DNA from: Mauremys mutica
Lineage: Eukaryota > Chordata > Testudines > Geoemydidae
Assembly: GCF_020497125.1 (NCBI RefSeq)
Contig: NC_059084.1
Location: forward strand, 33,972,830-34,036,829
Length of the DNA: 64,000 nucleotides
Reading direction: 5' to 3'
The notes under the pieces: generated by a model
What the model was told of the DNA's origin: nothing
The model's input: only the letters and a program-made list of their open reading frames with translations
The model's database searches: none
Made by a program: the position numbers and the translations under genes
Part shown: one piece after another, positions 44,720-57,149 of the stretch
Layout: every line of letters begins with the position of its first letter
Position numbering within the stretch: the stretch's first letter is position 1

Positions 44720-45010
44720 TCAGGCCAGATTTCCAAATGCTGGAAGGTACCTAACAATGCACCCAGGTGCCTGAGTAGGGGCCATAACTAATGCCCATCA
44801 ATTTCCCATCTCACTGAGGGGGCTGTGTGTTGAGGTTCCAAAATACCTTTATATATCTGCTCCTCTGTGCGCCAGGTCCTGTCTGCAATGCAGGGGTAAT
44901 AGCATGGCATAGGGCTGCTGGGAGGATAGATATATTCAAGGCAGCAAGGTGCCCAGATACTAGGGTGATGGGGGCCAGGTAAGCACCTAAAATAGATGTG
45001 ACTTGAGAGT
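44720..45010 (+). mobile_element. MIR-type SINE relic, unit 3
   Basis: Counterpart of 17255-17560: 'gggaggatagatatattcaa' and 'cccagatactagggtgatgg'. Shared position shows that it was present in the ancestral unit. Confidence 0.55.
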
Positions 45011-46593
45011 CTTTTCTTTTTCCAAATTCTGTCATTTTCCTTTGGGTGAGGAGTTTAAGAGAGATCAGTGCCCAAATCCCCTTGGATTCTCATGGTGTTA
45101 ATCACCAAACAAACCTATGTTGCTTCAAATTCCTCAAGATTCATGGAGCAGGGAGGGAGGAAAAGGATGATTTACCTCTAAGGCTGGTCTGTCAGCAGCT
45201 GGAGTCTCTGTTGTCTTCTCCTCACGCAGCATTTCTGGCACCGGGATCCCGGTTATTCAGTCCATTTTCTCCCCCAACTGCATTCACCTACTTCCACATG
45301 CCCAGTAACTAGAATGACAACCTATAAAAGCTACTGAGTCTCCATTCCATGTCTCGTAATGTGACCTCATACCCTCTGTCAAAAGGAGAACGTCTTTTCT
45401 GGTTCATTATATATCCTTCTGCAGGGAGAGGCAGTCTCCTGAGTCACGTCTGCTGTGGGGAAGGCAACAGGCAAGGGCAAGTTGGTGTTTACTGATATTC
45501 TCTAAAACTAAACCAGAGTCAAGCTTCTAATCTCAGAGGGAGAGTCCTGGAGAGGGAAGAAACTTATAATCCTGAACAAATCTCTCTCTTTATTGCATGG
45601 ATGCCATAGTGACTGTCAAGAAATAACGCACTAATTCTAGATTTTACTGCTGCCGCAGTGATTTAGGCACTGAGTTCCCATCCAATTCCTTTAGAAAGGT
45701 TGGAAAATGTCAGCAGTTAGCTGATCTTACATTTTCTCCAACCAGTCCCCTTGTTGCCATCCATAGAAAGTGCCCATGTACCCAGTTCTAGTGCAATGAA
45801 CTCACTCAATTAGTTCAGGTAACATTTTAAAAAAAGTGTAAGTGATTTAAAAGCCTAAATCCCATTTTCAAACATTTCTCAATTACTCAGGCTTAGCAAC
45901 CTAAATCTCACTGAAAGGCAATGGGATTTAGCCTCCTATGTTACTTTTGAAGTTTGCTTAAGTGTTTTTGAAAATGTTATCCTTAGCTCAATGCCTGCTG
46001 CTCTTTTCTGAAATGAAAAAGTGCAGCCTGCTGCTCAGATAAAATGCAGTTGTAACAGGGTGCTTTATACGTTTAGGTTGGGAATTTCAAAGGGGGTTAA
46101 TGTACAGAATATGGATCCAATAAGGACCCAACTTCCAACTTGCTATGAGAATTTGGCACCTATCTCCCACAGGGTTCTTGGGAAGGCCCATACCATGGCA
46201 GCATGGAAGTCAGAGACTTGCGATTATAAAGTACAAATAATTTCTTCCCATTCCCAGAAAAGTTTCAGGGTCACACGCTAATAATACAAATTATGTATCT
46301 TGTTCCAGAACTGGTGTGTTAGAGTTTGAGAACCAAAGAATAGCACTGAGTCCATCCTGTAATGGACTGTGTTCTACATTCACAGTAGCCAGTTCGTGGG
46401 CCAGTTTGGGTACAGTCAATATAATCTTTTCAGGTGTGTGTATTGCAATATATTCCACAACTTGACTCCAACACTATCTGTTTTCAGAGTGAAGTTTTTG
46501 ATCTACTGTCACTTTTTGCCCTGAAGGGAAGGTTTCTTCCAGTATTTGCAGAAGGATACAAATATCCACTTATATCTGAATGAAAAACCAACT

Positions 46594-48660
46594 ATGGGCT
46601 TGTCTACACTACAAAATTATGTAATTTTTATCTTATTTGACCTCGAGCCCCTGTATTAATGAAGTCGATTGTGTGTGGCCACACCATGCTTGCTGTCTCG
46701 ATGGATTGCATTCTCACTAGCAGCCCCTGCATCAATGCACAAAGCAGTGCATTGTTGGTAGCTATCCCAAAGTGCAACTTGGCACATTGTGCTTTGGGAC
46801 ATTTGTGCAGTGCCTCATGGGACCAAAACATTGTTGCAGGGGAGAATGAGAACATTGCGTTGACATCCCATGATGCACTGTGCTCCCTCCCTGACATAAA
46901 TGGCAAACAGTGCAGTGGGTTTTGCACCTTTAAACCTCCACACGTACGCCACAACCCCAGAAGCATGGAGCCTGCTCAGCTGTGCTCTCTTGCTGTGAGC
47001 ATCTCAAACACCTCGCACTTTCTCCTGCAGTATTTCCAGAGCTGAAGTAGGGTCCTTTGCATGGAACATAGTGATGTCCTGCCAGCAGCCCTGCTCCAAA
47101 CCATTGAAAAAAACACTTCAGTTACTAAGGGCAGTCACAGACCAGCTGCACATTGCTTGTGAGGGTGCTGGTAGGGTCACTCTAAATAATTGCACGCAGC
47201 TCATTGTAGAACCAGCATGTGTGGGGTTCAGCCCCAGAACGCCTGTTCGCCTCCCTCGAGCGCCATTTCTGGTCCTGTGAAACAAGCGTTGACTGGTGGA
47301 AATGCAACTTTTTGCAGGTATGGGATGATGATCAGTTGCTGCAGAACTTTTGAATGCAGAAAGCCAACTTCCGGGACCTTTGTGCAGAGGTTTCCCCTGC
47401 CCTGCAGTTCAGCAACACAAAAATGAGAGCCGCTCTGACAGTGGAGAAGCAAGTGGTGATTGATATTTGGAAGCTTGCAACGCCAGACAGTTACCGGTCA
47501 GCGGGGAATCAATTCGGAGTAGGTAAACCAACCGTGGGAGCTGCTGTGCTCCAAGTGTGCAGGGCCATTAATCGACTTCTGCTACGAAGGGTAGCGAGTC
47601 TGGGAAATGTGCAGGACATAGTGGATGGTTTTGCCACGATGGGATTCCCTAATTGCGGTGGGGCGACAGATGGCTTACATATCTCCATCATGGCACCAGA
47701 TCACCTTGCCAAAGAGTACATAAACCGAAAGGGATACTTTTCAATGGTGTTGCAAGCGCTGGTGGATCACAAGGGGGCATTTCACCGACATCAACGTAGG
47801 ATGGTCGGGAAAGGTTTATGATGCGCATCTTTAGGAACTCGGGTCTATTCAAAAAGCTGCAGTCCAGGAGTTTCTTTCCAGACCACAAAATTAACATTGA
47901 TGACATTGAGATGCCTACAGTTATCCTGGGGGACCCAGCCTACCCCTGGCTCTCAGGGCTCATGAAGCCATACATGGGCTGTCTGGAAAACCGTAAGGAA
48001 CGGTTCGACTATAGGCTCAGCAAGTGCAGAATGGTGGTTGGATGTGCCTTTGGTCTCTTGAAAGGGCACTGGAGAAGTTTCCTAACAAGATTGGACCTTA
48101 GTGAGGAGAACATCCCTATGGTTATAGCTGTCTGCTCTGTGTTCCATAATATCTGTGGAAAAAAGGTGGGAAATTTTCCTCCAGGGTGGGCAATTGAGAC
48201 TGATTGCATGGTAGCCATTGAGACTGATTGCATTGTAGCCATTTTTGAGCAGCCAGATACCAGAGCAAGAAGACGAGCACAGCAAGGGGCGCGGCATATC
48301 TCCAAGGCTTTGAAAACCCATTTCAGTATTGAGTCACAGTAATATGAGTTGCTTGTCCGCATTGTGCTTTCCCAAACCTTCCCTTGGCTTGTATCACTGT
48401 CCCTGTAAAGCCAACCCCCCACCTAAGCCCACTGTGTCTACTCAATAAAGAACATGTATTTCTTGAATCCATTTACTTTATTTAACAAAGGTAAGTAAAG
48501 AGGGAAAACAGAAAGAAAAGGTAACATTGTGGATAAGTGGTTGTTAAGTTGGAACAGGAGAAACATTTTCAGCGGTGTAACATAACAGCGCATTCCAGAC
48601 CTTCAGAGGTCTGTGGATGGGCACCTTCTGTTCCTTGTATCCTCCCGCCCTGAGTTAAGT
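46594..48660 (+). mobile_element. PIF/Harbinger DNA transposon copy
   Basis: The left end 'tgggcttgtctacactacaa' interrupts unit flank 'aaaccaacta|gattgtcat' (continuous in units 1 and 4). It contains a decayed transposase (47354-48342) and AATAAA at 48443. I could not find the right terminal repeat; sequence to about 48660 may be the 3' part of the element before an LTR fragment. Only unit 3 has this insertion. Confidence 0.75.
47354..48342 (+). pseudogene. Harbinger transposase (HARBI1-like) pseudogene
   Basis: Two overlapping frames, 47354-47821 and 47818-48342. The first has a helix-turn-helix-like region (RSAGNQFGVGKPTVGAAV), the first catalytic block (NCGGATDGLHISI, Asp) and YINRKGYFSMVLQALVD. 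The second has FRNSGLFKKL, the ILGDPAYPWLSGLMKPY block (second Asp) and the C-terminal catalytic-Glu region FDYRLSKCRMVVGCAFGLLKGHWR. The expected DINVGWSG.V.DA segment between them is present in the DNA but out of frame, so at least two frameshifts separate the halves. A direct 21-bp duplication (GCC ATT GAG ACT GAT TGC AT-) repeats a short peptide near 48190-48240. HARBI1 family proteins cut DNA with a DDE nuclease together with a Myb-like partner; no partner gene is visible. Confidence 0.85.
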
Positions 48661-48666
48661 GAAAGG

Positions 48667-48895
48667 TGTCAAGGTTCCTTCCCCACTCTGAACTCTAGGG
48701 TACAGATGTGGGGACCTGCATGAGAACCTCTAAGCTTAACTACCAACTTAGATCTGGTTTTGCTGCCACCACCCAAATTATTTATGTCATTTGGGAAACT
48801 CTGTCTACCTCCCCCCAGAATATCTCCCTCTCAAGTACTATAATCCTTCCCTGGGTAGCCTTGAGAGACTTGAGAGACTTCTCCACCAAGTTCCT
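48667..48895 (+). mobile_element. LTR fragment (retrovirus-like)
   Basis: 'tgtcaaggttccttccccac' and 'ggtacagatgtggggacctg' begin a TG-starting LTR family common in turtles. The block ends near 'ccaagttcctgg' at the junction with CR1 sequence. No internal genes. Confidence 0.55.
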
Positions 48896-48896
48896 G

Positions 48897-49150
48897 GTCT
48901 AGAAAACATGACCTATGAGGAAAGATTGAAAAAAACGATTTTGTTTAGTCTGGAGAAGAGAAGACTGGGAGGGGACATGATAAGAGTTTTCAGGTACATA
49001 ATAGACTGTTATAAGAAGGAGAGTGAAAAGTTGTTCTCCTTAACCTCTTAGGATAGGACAAGAAGCAATAGTCTTAAATTACGGCAAGAGCGCTACAGCT
49101 TGGACATTAGGAAAAACTTCCTAACTGCCAATGTGGTTAAGCACTGCAAG
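48897..49150 (+). mobile_element. old CR1 LINE part, unit 3
   Basis: 'gaaaacatgacctatgagga', 'ttagtctggagaagagaaga' and 'ggacattaggaaaaacttcc' match the old CR1 at 21885 and 61995. It lies at the same place relative to the next unit start, so it is the unit-3 copy of the ancestral CR1. Confidence 0.75.
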
Positions 49151-50138
49151 AAATGGCTTTTGCATTTTCCTTGGATTGTCGGAGTTTATTTCAAAGCCAG
49201 GAACGTAGGCAGGTATTTTCACTGGGAGTCACACGAGGTCTCCACCCAGATTTTGCACCAGGATAACTATTTTGGTTAGTGGTGCGAATGTGTTATGGAA
49301 CTAGTTGCAGTGCTACACCGTCTCATGTGGACACAGTTTACCAATAGATCGCTTATTCCCCTTCCCATGTGGGAATGAACTATCTCACCAGAAGCACTGT
49401 CACATCAGTATCATTGCATCTACTTGGTGTACACAAGTCGACACCTCCTGGTGCCCCTTAGAGGACTCAGGGCAGCCCAGAATGCAGCCCCTCACCTCAT
49501 AGCCCCTCGCCTCTTCATTCCCCATATAATGGAGGACTTTCCCTGGGCTCAGGGTTTTCCCTGCAGGAGCCTCTCTCACTCTCTGAAGTCTCACTCCAGC
49601 CTCCTGAGTTTGTGTCTTTCTCTGGCCTCCTTCTACCCTTTATTGGAAATGGCCTGATTTCCCTCAGGTGGGGATCCTTCTCTAACCAGGGCTGGCTTGG
49701 CCTTGGCTCTCCAGCCCAAAGGCACACGGCCTGTCACAGGCAGGGATAGGCAGATATAGGTAACATGATGCAACATTTATGTGTAGACAATCCTTGACGC
49801 ATTTATTCCTCACACTGGAGACGAAGGGGACAGATAACGGGAGGTCTGACAACAGAGACGACATAAAGAGAAGACTTCGTTTAGTTCTTTTTTTACACGA
49901 TGCTTTTGGTGCAACACACACAGTTATTAAGGTCTCCTAGAAAAAGGTAAAACAGGAGAAGTAACTGGTGGAAAACATCCCCTGGGAGTTGAAGTAATTC
50001 TCACGCTAGTGGTTTGACTCTAAATGTACAGGCTGGGCTTTCCCATAAGGGGCGATATTAGGCTCCCAAATCCTATGGGCCGTGAAAGGGAGATGGGCAT
50101 CTAATACCCTTCGGTCCCATTATTAATTACAACTGGAT

Positions 50139-50290
50139 GTGGTGGAGCAGACAGGGCACTGGACTGGGACTCTGGAGAGATGGTTTTCTGCCACGAGCCT
50201 GCCGAGTGACTCTGGGCAGGTAACGTCGCCTCGTTCTGCCTGACTTTCCCCAGCTATAACATGAGGACAAGGGTGTGGAGCTAGGGCTAG
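50139..50290 (+). mobile_element. MIR SINE relic in 3' flank, unit 4
   Basis: 'ggcactggactgggactctg', 'tgactctgggcaggtaac' and 'ctgactttccccagctataa' follow the MIR core. The same relic is at 63777-63925 and, shortened, at 40396-40460. Confidence 0.6.
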
Positions 50291-50827
50291 AATCACAAAA
50301 CTCCCACTTTAGGCACCTGAATCCCAGAATCAGAATCCCCCCGGGATTCACAAAGCCAGCTCGGCTGCTGGCAAAACCTGCAGGCACCCAAGTGTTTGCA
50401 GTAAATAGGCTGTAGGTGCCCCTGGACATATCCTCTGCAGCCCCACACCAGGCATCCAGATGCTGAGGCTCTGGAGTGATGCACAAACCTGGGGAAGGTG
50501 CACGTTCCTCTGCCTGACTCTCCTCCAGGGCCGCATCCCACAGGCCAGGTGCTCAGAGGCTTTGGAAAATCCCACTAGGCCCCCAAGTATCTAGAAACAA
50601 CTGTCCCTAAATCATTGCTGAAAAGTGGGCAAATACGAGTTCTGTGCTGGTGTCCTGTGGCCAAGGCCAGAGGGTTTCCTTTGGCTTTTCTCTTCCTTTG
50701 GAAAACAGCCTGGGGATGAAATAGATACTAGGAAACAAAGGTTAACGGTATAATCGCCTAACACTGGAGTTCCAGGCGAGCGTTGCAAGCCTATGTTTTT
50801 ATAATGCGGGTATCATATATTTTTGTG

Positions 50828-51262
50828 TAAGGGTGAGTATGCATATGTGTGCATGTGTGTATGTGTGCTTGTGCCTGTATGTGTGTGCATATGAGTGTGT
50901 TTTTGTGTGTGTGTGTGTCCATGTGAGCTTGTGTGTGTGCATGTGTATTTGCGTCTCTGTGTGTTTGCATATACGTGTGCGTATATATATGTGTACGTGC
51001 ATGTACATATTTGTGTATCTGCATGGTTGTGTATGTGTGTGTGTGCAGATGTGTATATGTGCTTGCATTTGTGTATGTGTGCATTTGGGTGTGCGTATAT
51101 CTGCCTGTGCATATGCCTGCGTATGTTCATACATGCGTGCATGTGTATGGGTGTGTCTGTGTAAGCGTGCATGTGCATAAGCGTTTGTGTGTATGCATGT
51201 GTGCACATATGTGTGTGTGTATATATGGGTGCATGCCTGCGTACGTGTGTGTGTGTATCTAG
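50828..51262. repeat. long (TG)n microsatellite, unit 4
   Basis: About 435 bp of interrupted TG/TA repeats ending at 'tatctagaagtctctcaccc', at the same place as the unit-2 tract. All open frames here are artefacts. Confidence 0.95.
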
Positions 51263-51467
51263 AAGTCTCTCACCCTACAATGAATGTATACTCAGCATTC
51301 CAGTTGAGTCCATTTTGCCTGCACCCTCTCACTGAGCACAATTGCCCGTCATTGTCTGAACTCTGAGCCGCCACTAGTTCAAATCTCCCACCAGCCCAGT
51401 AAAACCCACCTGTGGAATCTGATACCGGCCCTAACAAGACTGGGATCCCAGGTTTCAAGAGGTCTCT

Positions 51468-51640
51468 ACGGCCTGGGCTACCATAGCGGGCGGGGGTTGA
51501 ACTAAGATACACAACTGAAGTTGAAGTATCTTAGTTCGACTTACCTGGCCGTCCTCATGGCGATGAGTCGACCGCCGCGGCTCCCCCGCCCACTCCACTT
51601 ACTCCTCCTGCCGAGGTGGAGTATGGGCGTCAATCAGCGA
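51468..51640. mobile_element. Harbinger-type MITE fragment
   Basis: 'tgaagtatcttagttcgact', 'gatgagtcgaccgccgcggc' and 'tgccgaggtggagtatgg' match a common turtle MITE. It is inserted between 'gaggtctc' and 'gctgtcagag', adjacent in unit 2, and is private to unit 4. Confidence 0.7.
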
Positions 51641-51650
51641 GCTGTCAGAG

Positions 51651-52062
51651 CAGTGACTCTCAGCCAGGGGCACGTGTAGCCTGGGGGTACACATAGGTTT
51701 TCCCGGGGTCACATCAACTCATCTAGCGATTTGCCTAGTTTTACAACAGGTTACATAAAAAACACAAGCAAAGTCTGTACAAACTAATATTTCATACAGA
51801 CAATGACTTGTGTACACTACTCTATAGACTATACACTGAAACATACGAACAATATTTGTATTCTAATTTATTTCTTTCATAATTATATGCTAAAAATGAG
51901 AAAGTCAGCAAATTTTCAGTAGTAGGGCGCTGTGCTAGTTTTGTCTTTTTATGGCTGATTTTGTGAGCAAATAGTTTTTAAGTGAGGTGAAACTTTGGGA
52001 TACGCAAGACAAATCAAACTCCTGAGAGGGGTACAATAGTCTGGAAAGGTTGAGTGACACTG
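51651..52062. mobile_element. hAT MITE downstream of OR, unit 4
   Basis: Same insertion as 14173-14569. Begins CAGTGACTCTCAGCC, ends ..GGTTGAGTGACACTG; flanked by TGTCAGAG / TGTAAGAG. TTTATT at 51867-51872 gives AATAAA on the OR strand. Confidence 0.85.
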
Positions 52063-52186
52063 TGTAAGAGCAGGACATGAAGCCCAGTGGAGCTCAGGGA
52101 AACATGACCTGGGACTACAACAGGCTTTGGTTCAGGCCCTAACTCAGGCAATGTTATATCTATTTTAACCAAAGGAAACTGACCGG

Positions 52187-53135
52187 TTAGCATGGTCCAA
52201 ACATCAATTTCCTGCAAGCTTTCCTCAGGCCTTCTGGACCACTTTGTTTCTCAGGCTGTAGATGAGGGGATTGACCAGGGGAGTCAGGACTGTGTAGACG
52301 ACAGAGAGAACTTTCTTGAAGTCGCTCAGGATGTCGGTGGTAGGGAACATATAGACAATCAGCAGAGTTGCATAATAAATGCTCACCACAATGAGGTGGG
52401 AGGAGCAGGTGGAAAAGGCCTTTTGCCTCCCGATGGTGGACGGGATTCTCAGGATTGTGGTGATGATGCAGATGTAGGACATCAAGGTAAGCATGAATGG
52501 GACCAGTGAGAAAAGCAAGGTGAGTGTAAAAGTCACCATTTCCATGAGGTGAGGGTCATTGCAGGAGAGTTTTACAAGGGGGATGAGATCACAAAAAAAA
52601 TGGTCAATACCATTGGGGCCACAGAACGTCAACTGTGATATTGAGAACATATTTATGGTATTACCTAGGAAGCCACCTATCCAACAGCCACCCGCGAGCT
52701 TCAGGTAAGACCTGTGACTCATACGGGTTGCATAGTGCAGTGGATTGCATATAGCTAAATACCGATCATAAGACATCACCGATAAGAGAAGACATTCTGT
52801 AGCAACCAGAGAACCAACAAAATAAAATTGTGTGACACATTCATTGAATGAAATAGTCCTGTCCCCTGTCAGGAGACCGACCAGCATCCTGGGCAGGATG
52901 GTGGAGGTGTAGCAGGTCTCCAAGCAGGACAAGTTCCCCAGGAAGAAGTACATGGGGGTGTGAAGGTGCTGATCAGTCACACTAGCACAATGATAAGGAT
53001 GTTCCCTGCCACGGTCATGATGTAGATCACTAGGAACAGCAGGAAGAGAAGGAGCTGCAGTTCCTGCAGATCTCCAAATCCCAGGAGGATGAATTCTGTG
53101 ATGGACGTTTGATTTCCCTTCTCTGGGTTCACCAT
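52187..53135 (-). pseudogene. class II olfactory receptor pseudogene (OR unit 4)
   Basis: Start [15 protein letters not shown] (53135) and most of a receptor are present, but two single-base deletions break it. One lies near 52980 at the TM1-TM2 loop: 'cacactag' against 'cacaactag' in unit 3. The other is near 52229, where GGG became GG, creating TGA after NKVVQKA and removing about 12 C-terminal residues. From TM2 to TM7 the frame is long and open ([51 protein letters not shown]), so decay is recent. An intact acceptor-like CCCACAG precedes the start. Both breaks are in short homopolymers, so sequencing error should be excluded before calling it dead. Confidence 0.88.
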
Positions 53136-54649
53136 GGGGTTTGTCTGTGGGAAAGAAATGAAAACTGCCACATAAATGAAGAACATTCACTCAATAAAAC
53201 ATAATCTTTTATTTCATTGTCTCCCTCTGCTGGCTACTGGAACGATGGGTGAGTGGAGAATGGAGGTCAGGGGAAGGGAAATGCCATCTCGTGATCCCTG
53301 GGGCAGGTTTCATATCTGAGCATCCTGCCTGTTCAACAAAAATTTAATCTTTAATCTCTTGAAACTCATGTAGACTGGTGGTACCAACCAATCTAACACT
53401 ATGGTGATGGTACAACAGTTCAAAAACATACCGCTTGAAATAGTCACACATTTCACTGCCTGGTGTATGAAAGCAGAACAATGTTCTTTCTAGATTTGAG
53501 ATCCATGGGCCGAACAGGCCACGATTTGATATTTTAGCGGAAGCTGTAACAAAGAAACAAACCAAGCAACTAAGGGTTGGATTTGCAGTGTGTGGGCAGC
53601 CAACTCCAAGTGAATTGCAGTGGAAATGGGCTGTCTAACTCTACCAGAGCCATTTGAAAGTTTTTATCATCAGACAAATGCCTCTCCTTCCCTAGGACAA
53701 TATGTCATTGTCCTGCCGTCGGACACTACATATAGAGATGGGACCTTCATTAAAAACCAAAACAAAGAAACAAAAAATCCTGCTAGAAATGACTGCGGTA
53801 GCTAGAAATTGATCCTCTCTTGCAAGAAAAAGTTCTGGATAAAATTTATAAGAAATTTGCAGTTTTCGTATGATGAGAGTTGTATAGAATCCAAATTTCC
53901 ATTTCATCTGCAAATCCATGATTTCAAATGTTGAATTTCATTCCACTTTATTTTTAAAAATGTATTTACCCATTTTAAATTTAATTTCTATGATATTTTT
54001 ATTTTATATTACACTGAGTTTTATACTTATTAACATTTATTTCTATTTATTTTTATATAATTTTATTTCATAATGCTCTCTACAGTAACTCTTTTCCTAA
54101 ACAAAATTGCATAGAAATTGATATGTTCCCCGGAAACATTTTGTCTATCAAGAAAAAATTTTTTCATTAGAAATGCCAATCAGAAATTTTTGTCAGCTGT
54201 ACGTTTTCTTCTTTATGTTTGGTTAAAAGTAATAGTAACCCTCTCTCTCTCTCTCTCTCTCGCTCTCTATCGTCTGCTACTTCTCTCTCTCTCCCCATTA
54301 CTGATCCTTAAAGAGAGAGGGTGGGTGAGGTCATATCTTTTCCCAGACTGATTTACTAATATTTATTAACTGCTCAGTAAGGCCCTGATCCTGCACAGAG
54401 TGATGCAGAAGGTTAATTTTACACCCAGGGTATAATTCTGTTCCATCCAAGACTTTGCCTCTGACAGCTAAGATAAAAGTTCTACTGAGTTCAAGAATGG
54501 GCTCCTTTGATTTGAGTGGGATTTGGCCAGTGAATGCCTTGAGCTTTGTTTAAATGTACAGCTCAACTGGATTAAATTTCCATCAACAGACATTGGTAAA
54601 GGTCAATATCAGCTGGTACATCCAAACCAACAACAGAAACTATCAGGAA

Positions 54650-55145
54650 GAGTGGGCGTTAGTGCGGCCTCACCTTGCGCCTGCACTTCCAGGGATGGTG
54701 TCACCGGCTCTGCGGCTGTGCAGGGAGCCCTCTGCACCCAGCTGTCACAGGAGTTAATGAGCGGGGCTGGGACAGCAGAGCTGCAGAGGGCTCTTTGCAT
54801 GGTCGCATGGCTGGCGACACCCATCCCTGCAGGCGCAAGGTGCGGGGAAGGCGTGGTCCTGGTGGGCCTGTGCTGTGAGGAAGAGGGTGAGTCCCTGGCG
54901 GTGGGGGAGGTCACCCCACTGCCGAATGGTTTCTGCCCACCTACGGTGCAGTTCAACTATGAGGTGGCCACTCCAGGGGCCGGGGACTCCCCGCCATCCT
55001 CTTCCTGCTCTCAGCCCTGGCCATGGATCTTTGTTCCACTGGGCCAGAGCAGCCGCCTTCCCTGCTACTTACACCCTGGATCCCTCGGCCGGTCGGGAGC
55101 CCCCCCCACTCCACTGGCAGCGCTGACCTCGCCCTGACCTGCACC
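54650..55145. other. conserved GC-rich block upstream of OR, unit 4
   Basis: Third copy of the block at 16390-16930 and 43885-44400, 1.5-2 kb upstream of the OR start. It is diverged more in its centre ('ccacctacggtgcagttcaa') but keeps the ends. Confidence 0.5.
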
Positions 55146-55489
55146 TTAACCACCACTGAGATTCCTGTGACTGTAAAAATTAATAGTTAAAATTGGGGGG
55201 GGGGAATCATAAAGAAAAAATAATCCCAATATTAACCCTCTTAGGGGAGAAACAAAACCCATTTCTGACAAGTCTACTTGTAGCCAGTGTCTGAACAGCA
55301 GTTCTGCTCCCCACCCACTGCAGTTCACTCAGTGCCCCATGATGGGGAAGCTGCCATGGAAGGGGTCAGGATGGGAGGTTAGAGAGGAACGAAGGCTGCT
55401 CCTATGTATGACGTGCCTGCCTTGGACTCGGCAGATGTTGGTTTGTTTCCCTGCTTCTTCACCAGCTCTTTGTGTGACTTTCAGGGCAG

Positions 55490-55765
55490 ATTTCCAAAGG
55501 TTGCTAGGTATCAAACAATGCCCACTGGTGCCTGAGTAGGGGCCGTACCTAACGCCCATCGATTTCCAATCCCACTGGGGGGTCTGGGTCTTGAGGCGCC
55601 AATAAACCTCCATAAATCCACCCCTCTGTGCACCAGGTCCCATTTGTAAAGCAGGGGTAATAGCACAATATAGGGGTGCTGGGAGGATAGACTTATTCAA
55701 GACATTGAGGTGCCCAGATACCAGGGTGATGGAGGCCAGGTAAGGACCTAAGATAGACATGACCT
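55490..55765 (+). mobile_element. MIR-type SINE relic, unit 4
   Basis: Counterpart of 17255 and 44720: 'aagcaggggtaatagcacaa', 'gggaggatagacttattcaa', 'cccagataccagggtgatgg'. Confidence 0.55.
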
Positions 55766-57149
55766 GACAGGTCTTTCCTTTTTCCAAATTCAGTCATTTT
55801 GCTTTGGGTTGGGAGTTTGAGAGAGATCAGTGCCCAGTTCCCCAAAGATTCCTGTGGGGTTAGTAACCTAGGAAACCTACATTGCTTCAAACTCCTCAAG
55901 ATTCAAGGAGCAGGGAGGAAAAGGGTGATTTACCTCTAAGCTGGATCTGTGAGCAGCTGGAGTCTCTGTTGTCACCTTCTCACACAACATTTCAAGGACT
56001 AGGATCCAGGTTGTTCAGTCCATTTTCTCTCCTCACTGCATTCACCTACTTCCACGTGCCCAGTAACTAGAACGACAACCTAGAAAAGCTACCGAGGCTG
56101 GTAACGTGACCCCGTGCCTCATACCCTCTGTCAAATGGGGAACATCTTGTCTAACTCATTATATATCCTTCTGCGGGGAGAGGTGGTCTCCCGAGGCCCG
56201 TCTGCTGTGGGGAAAGCAACAGGCAAGGGGAAGTTGGTATTTACTGACATTCTCTAAAACTAAACCAGCGTCAATTTTCTAATCTCAAAGGGAGAGTCCT
56301 GGAGAGGGAAGAAACTTCTAATCCTGAAACAAATCTCTCTATTGCATGAACGCTATGGTAACTGTCAAGAAATAATGCACTAATTCTTGATTTTACTGCT
56401 ACCTCAGTGATTTAGACACTGAGTTCCCATCCAATTCCCTTAGAATGATTTGAAAATATCAGCAGTTAGCTGATCTTACATTTTCTCCAATTAACCCCTC
56501 TGTTGTCCTTTGTAGCAAGTGCACATGTACCCAGTCACCATCCAATGAGCTCACTCAATTAGTTCAGGTAAAATACTTAAAAGTGTCTAAGTGATTTAGA
56601 AGCCTAAGTCCCATTTTCAAAAGCTTCTCACTTACTGAGGCTTAGCAACCTAAGTCTAACTGAAAGGCAATGGGGCCTCCTATGTCACTTTTGAAGTTTG
56701 CTGAAGTGTTTTTGAAAATGTTACCCGTAGCTCAATGCCGCCTGGCCAGTCTTTTCCGAAATGAGGAAGTGCAGTCTGCTGCTCAGATAAAAGGCAGGTG
56801 CAACAGGGTGCTTTACATATTTAGGTTGGGATTTTCAAAGGGGGGTAATGTACCAAATAAAGACCCAACTCCCATGACATTGCTATGAGAATTTGGCAAC
56901 TAACTCTCTTAGGCTTCTTGGAATGGCCCATACCACGAAAGCATGGAAGACAGAGACCTGAGATTATAAAGTACAAATAATTTCTTCCCATCCCCAGAAA
57001 AGTTTTAGGCTCACATGCATCTTCAGTGCCACAGCACATAATACAAAGTATGTAATCTTGTTGCAGAACCAGGCGGGATTAAGTCTTCTGTGGGTCTGGG
57101 GCTATTAGATTTTGTGGGGCCCCTGTATACAAGTATTTTTCCTAATTTG

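Larger units (their letters stand above)
39416..49170 (-). repeat. OR tandem duplication unit 3
   Basis: Third copy. The 3' flank (39540-41410), intact OR, AT-rich segment, GC-rich block, MIR relic and upstream flank to 46593 align with units 1 and 4. It lacks the downstream hAT MITE and the long TG repeat, and its distal flank is interrupted by a Harbinger element. Confidence 0.75.

Noticed and set aside
50791..51262. Overlapping open frames of 97-135 codons on both strands
   Set aside because: Same cause: the TG/CA microsatellite of unit 4.
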